Source of the DNA: Hyphomicrobiales bacterium
Lineage (GTDB): Bacteria; Pseudomonadota; Alphaproteobacteria; Rhizobiales; UBA4765
Length of the DNA stretch: 5,229 bases
Assembly: GCA_027487195.1 (NCBI GenBank)
Contig: JAIYEB010000039.1
Location: forward strand, 1-5,229
Direction of reading: 5' to 3'
Position numbers and translations under genes: made by a program. Shown one piece after another: positions 1 to 5,229 of the stretch (positions within the stretch are counted from its first letter, which is position 1; each line of letters starts with the position of its first letter). The notes below the pieces were generated by a model. That model saw only the letters and a program-made list of their open reading frames with translations. It searched no databases and was not told the origin of the DNA.

Positions 1-18
1 AACGAATCCAACGCCACC

Positions 19-23
19 GAGGA
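19..23 (+). promoter_or_regulatory. Ribosome binding site of the TAXI receptor gene
   Basis: GAGGA lies 9 bases before the ATG at 33 and supports that start. The 18 bases before it are the end of an upstream spacer; the promoter, if there is one here, lies outside the window. Confidence 0.7.
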
Positions 24-32
24 AACCTCTCC

Positions 33-1046
33 ATGTCAAAGACGACGAAGTCTGAAACACTCCTGTCCAGCGTGTCGCCATCGCGCCGCTCCCTGCTCGC
101 TCTTGGCGCAGGTGCTGCGTCGTTTGCAGTGGCCGCACCGGCGCTCGGCCAGGCCCGCCAGCGCCTGACGATTGCAACCGGCGGCACAGGTGGCGTGTTC
201 TTCCCCTATGGTGGTGGCCTTGCACGTATCCTGACCGAGAAGATGCCGAACACCCAGGCCACCGGCCAGGTCACCGGCGGCTCGGTCGACAACGTCAAGC
301 TGCTTGCCCAGGGCGATGCTGACATCGGCTTTTCGACGCTCGATTCCGCCTATGATGGCCTGACCGGCACCGGAGCCTACGCCCGCGATGGTCGTCAGGA
401 AGTTCGCGTTCTGGCGGTTTTGTACGATTCCTTCCTGCACGTTGTGGCCGACGGCCGCATTACGGAACTGACGAACATCGCGGCCATGCGCGGACGTCGT
501 ATTTCGGTCGGCTCTGCCGGGTCTTCAACCGAGTCGATCGCCGATCGCGTGATTGCTGCCTCCGGGCTCAACCACATGCGCGACATTACGCGGGACAATC
601 TTGGCGTTGCCGAGTCCGCGAACGCGCTCAAGGACGGCAAGGTTGCCGCGTTCTTCTGGATCGGTGGCGTGCCGACCGCAGCCGTGCGTGATCTTGCGAC
701 ATCTGGTTCGCCTCCGCTGCGCTTCATTCCTTCGCCGGCTGAGTTTGCCGCGCTCGAGCGTCAGTTCCCCGGCCTCTATCGTCCGTTCACCTTGCCGGCC
801 AATGGCTACGCCGGCCAGACCGAAGCGGTTGCGGGCCTTGGTGTTGCCAACGTTCTCCTGGTGCCCGCGAATGCCCGTCCGGCACTCGTGACCTCGATCC
901 TCGAGACGATGTTCGCCAACCTCGCCGATATTCAGGCGATCCACCCCGAAGCGCGCCGCCTGTCGCTTCAGGGCGCTGCCGTGAGGACTGCGGTTCCGCT
1001 TCATCCCGCAGCCGAGGCCTTCTATCGCTCGCGCGGCGTCTTGTAG
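33..1046 (+). CDS. TAXI-family TRAP transporter solute receptor (periplasmic binding protein)
   Basis: This 337-residue protein is the extracytoplasmic receptor of a TRAP-TAXI importer: it binds the substrate in the periplasm and hands it to the membrane permease encoded just downstream. Residues 16-41 form an export signal with a twin-arginine pair (R18-R19, SPSRRSLLALG), an Ala/Gly-rich hydrophobic stretch and a likely cleavage site after A41 (ALGQA). The mature part starts with the TAXI hallmark ATGGTGGVFFPYGGGLA (residues 48-64). It continues with TGGSVDNVKLLAQGDADIGF (81-100), RRISVGSAGSSTES (155-168), and the very typical AFFWIGGVPTAAV (206-218). The C-terminal PLHPAAEAFYRSRGVL (322-337) also matches the family ending. 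The length is normal for the family and no frame break is seen. The start is supported by a GAGGA site. The ligand cannot be read from the sequence; characterised relatives bind small carboxylates or amino acids such as glutamate. Family assignment is firm, the substrate unknown. Confidence 0.95.
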   Translation: MSKTTKSETLLSSVSPSRRSLLALGAGAASFAVAAPALGQARQRLTIATGGTGGVFFPYGGGLARILTEKMPNTQATGQVTGGSVDNVKLLAQGDADIGFSTLDSAYDGLTGTGAYARDGRQEVRVLAVLYDSFLHVVADGRITELTNIAAMRGRRISVGSAGSSTESIADRVIAASGLNHMRDITRDNLGVAESANALKDGKVAAFFWIGGVPTAAVRDLATSGSPPLRFIPSPAEFAALERQFPGLYRPFTLPANGYAGQTEAVAGLGVANVLLVPANARPALVTSILETMFANLADIQAIHPEARRLSLQGAAVRTAVPLHPAAEAFYRSRGVL

Positions 1047-1061
1047 GCACTTATAACACCC

Positions 1062-1083
1062 ATTACGGGCTTGCTATTACGGG
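1062..1083 (+). repeat. Short direct repeat in the receptor-permease spacer
   Basis: ATTACGGG occurs at 1062-1069 and again at 1076-1083, a 14-base period. The second copy runs into the left arm of the hairpin at 1079-1109. Two copies of eight bases could be a regulator site or replication slippage; nothing else in the sequence decides between these, and chance is possible. Confidence 0.4.
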
Positions 1084-1109
1084 GCTGATCGGTGTTCGAT
1101 CAGCTCCGT
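1079..1109 (+). terminator. Strong stem-loop between receptor and permease genes (attenuator or mRNA-stabilising hairpin)
   Basis: Bases 1079-1091 pair with 1097-1109, giving a 13-bp stem with a single G·U pair (1083·1105) and a 5-base loop (GTGTT). The 3' side is followed by TTCGTTTA, too poor in T for a textbook intrinsic terminator. Hairpins between the receptor and membrane genes of binding-protein transporters commonly protect or partly terminate the message so that receptor exceeds permease. That role is inferred here. The hairpin lies 33 bases after the receptor stop. Its loop contains the alternative GTG start of the permease (1092), so it also argues against that start. Confidence 0.6.
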
Positions 1110-1121
1110 TCGTTTATGACA

Positions 1122-1140
1122 TCACGCACATCAAGCGTGA
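1122..1140 (+). promoter_or_regulatory. Small stem-loop just upstream of the permease ribosome binding site
   Basis: TCACGC (1122-1127) pairs perfectly with GCGTGA (1135-1140) around a 7-base loop, ending four bases before the proposed ribosome binding site at 1145. With the larger hairpin upstream it makes a structured leader. A 6-bp stem can occur by chance, and if translation began at 1092 or 1116 it would lie inside coding sequence. Confidence 0.3.
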
Positions 1141-1144
1141 GCGC

Positions 1145-1152
1145 AGGGTGGA
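1145..1152 (+). promoter_or_regulatory. Ribosome binding site that decides the permease start
   Basis: AGGGTGGA ends 8 bases before the ATG at 1161 and differs from AGGAGGA-type sites by a T in the core. Neither of the other in-frame starts has a comparable site: the GTG at 1092 has only GGGG buried in a stem, and the ATG at 1116 has nothing purine-rich in front of it. Confidence 0.5.
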
Positions 1153-1160
1153 ACATTGGT

Positions 1161-3611
1161 ATGACGAAACCGGCAACGGCACCTCCAGCAGCCAATGATG
1201 ACAAGATCACGCTGTCGCAAGAGGAGCTCGACAAGCTCTCGTCCGATTCCGAGGGCGGCGCTGCGCGGCGCGCAACAGGGTTCGTCGGCTGGCTGACAGC
1301 CGTTTCGTGTTTCGCGATTTCGGCTTACGCGCTGTACTGGACGCAGTTTGCGATCAACACCACAACCTATCGCTCGAGCTTCCTTGCGATCTGCCTCGCG
1401 CTGGTCTTCATCCTCTACCCGATGCTCAAGATGCCGCCCGACGGCCGTATCCAGACGCGGATGCCGACCTGGGAGGAGCTGGCTGTCGGGCTCGTTTCCG
1501 CCGGGCTCATGCTCTATTTGATGTGGAGCCAGGGGATCTATCCGGGCGGCACTCCCCGCAACCAGAGCCCCTTTGCCTTCGGCCTCGCTGTTGTCGTCAT
1601 CGCGTGTTTTGCGGCCTATCCCCTGATGGTGATGAACCGTACGGTCGCGCGGTTGCAGATTATCGATTGGGTATTTGTGGCGGTGGCGCTCTACACCTCC
1701 CTCTACCTCACCCTGAACATCGAAGAGTTCAAGACACGGGCCATGCGCCCGTCTGCCGACGAGTTGGTGCTTGGACTCGCGCTGATCATCCTGATCCTTG
1801 AAGCGACCCGCCGGACGGTTGGCTGGATCCTGCCGGCGATCACCATCCTGTTTCTGCTCTACGGCTATTACGGCTCGGGTTGGCTGATCCCCGACGCGCT
1901 GGAACATCGCGGGTTCTCGCTCTCCCGCATCATTGGCCAGAACTATCTGACCCTTGAGGGCATTCTCACAACGCCGATGGATGTGGCTGCGACCTTCATC
2001 ATCCTGTTCACGGTCTACGGCGCGGTCCTTGATCGCGGTGGCGCCGGCAAGTTCTTCATCGACTGGGCCTTTGCGCTCTTTGGAAAGAACCCGGGCCCGG
2101 CAGCGCCTGGCCGCGCGGTTGTGGCGTCTGGCTTTTTGCTCGGGACAGTGTCCGGCTCGGGTGTGGCAACCACAGTGACTGTGGCCTCGCTCGCCTGGCC
2201 CATGCTCAAGAAGGCCGGTTACCCGCCAAATGTTGCGGGCGGCATGCTTTCAGCTGCCGGGATTGGCGCAACCCTGTCGCCGCCAACCCTGGGCGCAGCT
2301 GCGTTCATCATCGCCGAGTTCCTGGATATCGACTATCTCCAGGTCCTTATCTTCGCGATGATCCCGACCTTGCTCTACTACGTCTCCTGCTGGCTGATGA
2401 CCGAGGCAGATTCACGCAAGCTTGGCATTCGCTCAACCCAGACAACCCAGCAAACGCTCTGGGCCATCACCTATATGGGCTGGTACCATTTCATATCGCT
2501 TGGCGCGATTGCGGTGCTTCTTGTCTTTGGCATGTCGTCGTTCATGGCGGTGTTCTGGTCCATCGCCATTGCCTTCGCCCTGTCGATGCTGCGTTCCGAA
2601 TCCCGCCTCGTCACGATCCCGGCCTTTGTCTTCGGCATTGTCGCAGGCATTGCCGCAACCGCGTTCGGCTACACGGCAATCCCGCGCAGCCTTGACCTGC
2701 ATGAGCTCTTCGATGGCCGCGTCTCTGTCGGCGTTTTCTGGGGCATGGCCGCTGCCTTGCTGTTCTCCGGCATCCAGTGGCTTTTGCAAAAGCGCGCCGG
2801 ACGCACGCCTGATGCAGATACATCGCGGCTCATCGAGGGCCTGACCGATGGCGCGCGCTCAACCCTTGGCATTGTCGCAACCTGCGCCTGCGCCGGGATC
2901 ATCGTTTCGATTGTCAACCTGTCCGGCATTGGCCAGACCATTTCGACGATCATCGTCTCATGGGGCGCTGGAAACACCTTGCTGATCCTGCTCATGGCCG
3001 CGTTTGCCATGTGGATCCTCGGGCTGTCTGTGCCCGTGACAGCGAGCTACATCATCGCCGCCGTCATGCTCGTGCCGGCCCTGGTGTCGGTTGGGGTTCA
3101 GCCCCACGCCGCGCACATGTTCATGTTCTACTACGCCGTTTTGGCCGACGTCTCGCCACCAACGGCTCTAGCGCCCTTTGCTGCAGCCGCCATTTGCGGC
3201 GGCGAGCCTTTCCGCACGACGATGCAGGCCTGGAAATACACGCTGCCCGCCTTCCTCGTGCCGTTCATGTTCTGCCTGTCGCCCGAGGGCGCCCAGCTTC
3301 TGATCTACACAGCCACGATGGACGGGCCGAAGGTGACGCTGATCCCTCCGGCAGGATTTGGCGACTGGATGAACATTCTTTGGCTGACGATTACCGGCTG
3401 CGTCGCGCTCGTCGGCTTCTGTGTCGGCTTTACCGGCTATGGCTACCGCCACGCCAATATCATCGAGCGCATCCTGTGTGGCGTTGGCGGCCTGCTGCTG
3501 CTCTTGTCGGATTGGCGGTTCGATGTGGCGGGTGCTGCTCTTCTGAGCGTCGGCCTCGCGCTGCACTGGTTCCGGGTCAAGGACCAACCGGCGACACCTG
3601 CTATCGCCTGA
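1161..3611 (+). CDS. TRAP transporter fused permease (DctQM-type, TAXI-associated)
   Basis: This inner-membrane protein is the permease of the TRAP-TAXI importer, with the small (DctQ-like) and large (DctM-like) subunits fused. From the ATG at 1161 it has 816 residues; an in-frame GTG at 1092 would give 839. I prefer 1161 because it has a ribosome site and the family-like N-terminus (LSQEELDKLSSDSEGG, a cytoplasmic lead before the first helix). About 20 hydrophobic segments follow. Numbered from 1161, the transport core has two related halves: GTVSGSGVAT (328-337) with SPPTLGAAAF (373-382), and GLSVPVTASYI (621-631) with SPPTALAPFAAAA (665-677) and WKYTLPAFLVPFMF (691-704). LEATRRTVGWILP (213-225) and RGGAGKFFIDWAFALFG (292-308) are also family-typical. 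The protein is longer than the roughly 640-700 residues common for such fusions, from extra helices near the N-terminus and in the middle. Energy coupling by an ion gradient, usually sodium, is inferred from the family. It follows the receptor gene by 114 bases. Confidence 0.93.
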   Translation: MTKPATAPPAANDDKITLSQEELDKLSSDSEGGAARRATGFVGWLTAVSCFAISAYALYWTQFAINTTTYRSSFLAICLALVFILYPMLKMPPDGRIQTRMPTWEELAVGLVSAGLMLYLMWSQGIYPGGTPRNQSPFAFGLAVVVIACFAAYPLMVMNRTVARLQIIDWVFVAVALYTSLYLTLNIEEFKTRAMRPSADELVLGLALIILILEATRRTVGWILPAITILFLLYGYYGSGWLIPDALEHRGFSLSRIIGQNYLTLEGILTTPMDVAATFIILFTVYGAVLDRGGAGKFFIDWAFALFGKNPGPAAPGRAVVASGFLLGTVSGSGVATTVTVASLAWPMLKKAGYPPNVAGGMLSAAGIGATLSPPTLGAAAFIIAEFLDIDYLQVLIFAMIPTLLYYVSCWLMTEADSRKLGIRSTQTTQQTLWAITYMGWYHFISLGAIAVLLVFGMSSFMAVFWSIAIAFALSMLRSESRLVTIPAFVFGIVAGIAATAFGYTAIPRSLDLHELFDGRVSVGVFWGMAAALLFSGIQWLLQKRAGRTPDADTSRLIEGLTDGARSTLGIVATCACAGIIVSIVNLSGIGQTISTIIVSWGAGNTLLILLMAAFAMWILGLSVPVTASYIIAAVMLVPALVSVGVQPHAAHMFMFYYAVLADVSPPTALAPFAAAAICGGEPFRTTMQAWKYTLPAFLVPFMFCLSPEGAQLLIYTATMDGPKVTLIPPAGFGDWMNILWLTITGCVALVGFCVGFTGYGYRHANIIERILCGVGGLLLLLSDWRFDVAGAALLSVGLALHWFRVKDQPATPAIA

Positions 3612-3629
3612 CGCGGATTGCGCGTCAGG
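3607..3629 (+). terminator. Perfect stem-loop at the end of the permease gene, probable terminator
   Basis: CCTGACGCG (3607-3615) and CGCGTCAGG (3621-3629) are exact reverse complements around a 5-base loop. The permease TGA stop (3609-3611) lies in the left arm. Only three T residues follow (3630-3632), so termination may be weak or the hairpin may mainly protect the 3' end. It is the only strong candidate for separating the transporter transcript from mmsA. Confidence 0.55.
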
Positions 3630-3670
3630 TTTGCGCCCACCCCAAGGATATGGCAATCGCTGCATCAACG

Positions 3671-3704
3671 GCGGAGGCTTTGTGATCTCCGCGTCTTGGA
3701 GGTC
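3671..3704 (+). promoter_or_regulatory. Possible two-state hairpin over the mmsA ribosome binding site
   Basis: The segment CTCC (3687-3690) can pair in two exclusive ways. Upstream, GCGGAG (3671-3676) pairs perfectly with CTCCGC (3687-3692), leaving the ribosome site free. Downstream, GATCTCC (3684-3690) pairs with GGAGGTC (3698-3704), with one G·U pair and a 7-base loop, hiding the ribosome site. This resembles a translational switch, but both stems are short and no ligand-binding domain is recognisable upstream. Confidence 0.3.
3698..3703 (+). promoter_or_regulatory. Ribosome binding site of mmsA
   Basis: GGAGGT is a near-perfect site but lies close to the ATG at 3707, with only three intervening bases. 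It supports that start, which also gives the N-terminus expected for the family. Confidence 0.75.
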
Positions 3705-3706
3705 CT

Positions 3707-5203
3707 ATGCGCAACTATGGTCATTACATCGGCGGCAAGCATGTGGCGGGCACATCGGGGCGCACAGCCGAAGTCTGGCAGCCTCTGGATGGCACACAGT
3801 TTGGCACGGTTGCGCTGGCTTCCGCCGAAGAACTGAATGCCGCCGTCGAGAACGCCAAGGCCGCGCAACCGGCCTGGGCCGCAACGAATCCGCAACGCCG
3901 CGCCCGCGTGCTGATGAAGTTCCTGGATCTTGTCGCCAAACATAACGACGAGTTGGCCGAACTCCTGGCGCGCGAACACGGCAAAACCATCCCCGACGCC
4001 AAAGGCGACATTCAGCGCGGTGTCGAGGTTGTCGAGTTCGCCATTGGCGTCCCGCACCTGATGAAGGGCGAGTTCACCGAAAGCGCTGGTCCGGGCATAG
4101 ATCTTTATTCCATGCGCCAGCCGCTGGGTGTGGTCGCGGGGATCACGCCGTTCAATTTCCCGGCCATGATTCCGATGTGGAAGTTTGCGCCGGCCATCGC
4201 GGTTGGCAACGCGTTCATCCTCAAGCCCTCCGAGCGTGACCCCGGCGTGCCCATGCGCCTTGCGGAGCTGTTCGTTGAGGCAGGCCTTCCGGCAGGCATT
4301 CTGAACGTCGTGAACGGCGACAAGGTCTCGGTCGATGCGATCCTCGACCACCCCGACATCAAGGCCGTGGGCTTTGTCGGCTCAACGCCGATTGCCGAGT
4401 ACATCTACGCCCGCGGGTGCGCGGCTGGTAAGCGCGTCCAGTGTTTTGGCGGCGCAAAAAACCACATGATCATCATGCCGGATGCCGATCTTGATCAGGC
4501 GGCGGACGCTCTGATCGGCGCTGGCTATGGCTCGGCAGGCGAGCGCTGCATGGCCATCTCGGTTGCCGTGCCCGTTGGTGAAAAGACCGCCGATGAGCTG
4601 GTGAAGCGCCTGGTGCCAAGGGTCGAAAGCCTGAAGGTCGGCCCGTCGACGTCGCTTGACGCAGATTACGGGCCCGTCGTGACAAAGCAGCACCTCGAGA
4701 AGATCAAGGGCTATGTCGACATCGGCGTGAAGGAAGGCGCGAAGCTGCTGGTCGATGGGCGCGGCTTCAAGATGCAGGGCTATGAGAATGGCTACTACAT
4801 GGGCGGCTGTCTGTTCGACAACGTGACGTCGGACATGCGCATCTACAAGGAAGAGATCTTTGGCCCGGTGCTGTCGATTGTGCGTGCCAAGGGCTACGCC
4901 GAGGCGCTGAAGCTTGCGAACGACCATGAGTATGGCAATGGCGTTGCGATCTACACCCGCGATGGCGACGCAGCGCGCGACTTCGCCGCCAAGGTTGAGG
5001 TTGGCATGGTCGGCATCAATGTGCCCATTCCGGTGCCGCTGGCCTATTACACGTTCGGTGGCTGGAAGCGCTCGTCATTTGGCGATCTGAACCAGCACGG
5101 ACCAGACGCGATCCGCTTCTACACAAAGACCAAGACGATCACGTCGCGCTGGCCATCCGGAATCAAGGACGGCGCAAGCTTCGTCATCCCGACCATGAGC
5201 TGA
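3707..5203 (+). CDS. mmsA: CoA-acylating methylmalonate-semialdehyde dehydrogenase
   Basis: This cytoplasmic aldehyde dehydrogenase-superfamily enzyme of 498 residues, the standard length, oxidises methylmalonate semialdehyde with NAD+ and CoA to propionyl-CoA, releasing the carboxyl carbon. It also acts on malonate semialdehyde to give acetyl-CoA. These steps end valine, myo-inositol and beta-alanine type catabolism. Visible elements in order: the N-terminal GHYIGGKHVAGTSGR (5-19); NPQRRARV (61-68); the NAD-site stretch GITPFNFPAMIPMWKFAPA (145-163) with catalytic-site N150; KPSERDP (173-179); GFVGST (222-227); the MMSDH-specific FGGAKNHMIIMPDADLD (247-263); catalytic C281 in GERCMA (278-283); EEIFGPV (382-388); and FGGWKRSSFGDLNQHG (450-465). 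The usual ELGGK glutamate, the general base of hydrolytic aldehyde dehydrogenases, is replaced by FGGAK, as expected for a CoA-acylating member. The gene lies 95 bases after the permease and behind a terminator-like hairpin. Its position suggests the transported compound may enter this route, which is inference. iolA-type naming is possible, but no inositol genes are seen here. Confidence 0.96.
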   Translation: MRNYGHYIGGKHVAGTSGRTAEVWQPLDGTQFGTVALASAEELNAAVENAKAAQPAWAATNPQRRARVLMKFLDLVAKHNDELAELLAREHGKTIPDAKGDIQRGVEVVEFAIGVPHLMKGEFTESAGPGIDLYSMRQPLGVVAGITPFNFPAMIPMWKFAPAIAVGNAFILKPSERDPGVPMRLAELFVEAGLPAGILNVVNGDKVSVDAILDHPDIKAVGFVGSTPIAEYIYARGCAAGKRVQCFGGAKNHMIIMPDADLDQAADALIGAGYGSAGERCMAISVAVPVGEKTADELVKRLVPRVESLKVGPSTSLDADYGPVVTKQHLEKIKGYVDIGVKEGAKLLVDGRGFKMQGYENGYYMGGCLFDNVTSDMRIYKEEIFGPVLSIVRAKGYAEALKLANDHEYGNGVAIYTRDGDAARDFAAKVEVGMVGINVPIPVPLAYYTFGGWKRSSFGDLNQHGPDAIRFYTKTKTITSRWPSGIKDGASFVIPTMS

Positions 5204-5229
5204 AGCTATCGCCACTGGCGGCAAGTCGC
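5204..5229. other. Downstream end of window
   Basis: The 26 bases after the mmsA stop contain no recognisable gene start. A 4-bp stem (5210-5213 with 5217-5220) is too small to call a terminator, and the window ends before any T-run could be seen. Confidence 0.5.

Noticed and set aside
1131..1907. Long antisense open frame (258 codons) opposite the permease N-terminal half
   Set aside because: The translation is rich in Arg, Asp, Glu, His and Gln with no recognisable motif, as expected for the complement of GC-rich membrane coding sequence. The sense frame is clearly a TRAP permease.
3631..3656. Possible sigma-70-like promoter (TTGCGC with a TATGGC-like element) before mmsA
   Set aside because: Spacing and match are poor: the elements are too close together and the -10 is weak. 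A promoter may exist in this spacer but I cannot point to it.
3682..3945. GTG start with a GGAGG site (3673-3677) in another frame overlapping the mmsA start
   Set aside because: The product is Arg/His/Ser/Cys-rich without similarity to anything I know and lies over the clearly coding mmsA N-terminus. The site is better explained as one arm of the leader hairpin or chance.
4382..4927. Antisense open frame (181 codons) opposite mmsA
   Set aside because: It lies wholly across conserved catalytic parts of mmsA and its product has no family features; it is a mirror of coding bias.
5210..5220. Small hairpin after mmsA as a terminator
   Set aside because: Only 4 bp with a 3-base loop, and the window ends before a T-run could be confirmed.
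1..5229. Mobile element, CRISPR array, tRNA, phage or defence genes
   Set aside because: No terminal inverted repeats, spaced repeat arrays, tRNA-like folds, transposase or nuclease motifs were seen. The three genes fill almost the whole window with uniform composition.

Overview
The window holds three intact, same-strand genes from a GC-rich bacterial chromosome. The MmsA-type dehydrogenase, codon use strongly biased to G/C in third positions, and the TAXI-TRAP transporter fit an alphaproteobacterium, probably of the Rhizobiales/Rhodobacterales type. This assignment is inferred from how the proteins read, not from a database comparison. I see no mobile elements, RNA genes, CRISPR arrays, phage genes or defence genes.

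Layout: bases 1-32 are the end of an upstream spacer with a ribosome binding site. Bases 33-1046 encode a periplasmic TAXI-family TRAP solute receptor with a Tat-like signal peptide. Bases 1047-1160 are a structured spacer with a 13-bp hairpin, a short direct repeat and a smaller hairpin. Bases 1161-3611 (or from an in-frame GTG at 1092) encode a large fused TRAP permease combining the small (DctQ-like) and large (DctM-like) membrane parts. A perfect 9-bp stem-loop closes that gene at 3607-3629. The 95-bp spacer before the next gene contains two mutually exclusive hairpins around its ribosome binding site. Bases 3707-5203 encode CoA-acylating methylmalonate-semialdehyde dehydrogenase (mmsA).

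How the genes fit together: receptor and permease form a complete ion-driven importer of the TRAP-TAXI type. The receptor captures a small, probably carboxylate-bearing, ligand in the periplasm and the permease moves it across the inner membrane. MmsA converts methylmalonate or malonate semialdehyde to propionyl-CoA or acetyl-CoA, at the end of valine, myo-inositol or beta-alanine type catabolism. Adjacency suggests, but does not prove, that the imported compound feeds that route. The terminator-like hairpin between permease and mmsA leaves open whether they share a transcript.

I found no clearly new biological system. The points most worth a second look are the enlarged permease with what looks like a duplicated two-helix unit near its N-terminus, its departures from the usual TAXI-permease motifs, the hairpin between receptor and permease genes, and a possible translational switch in front of mmsA.
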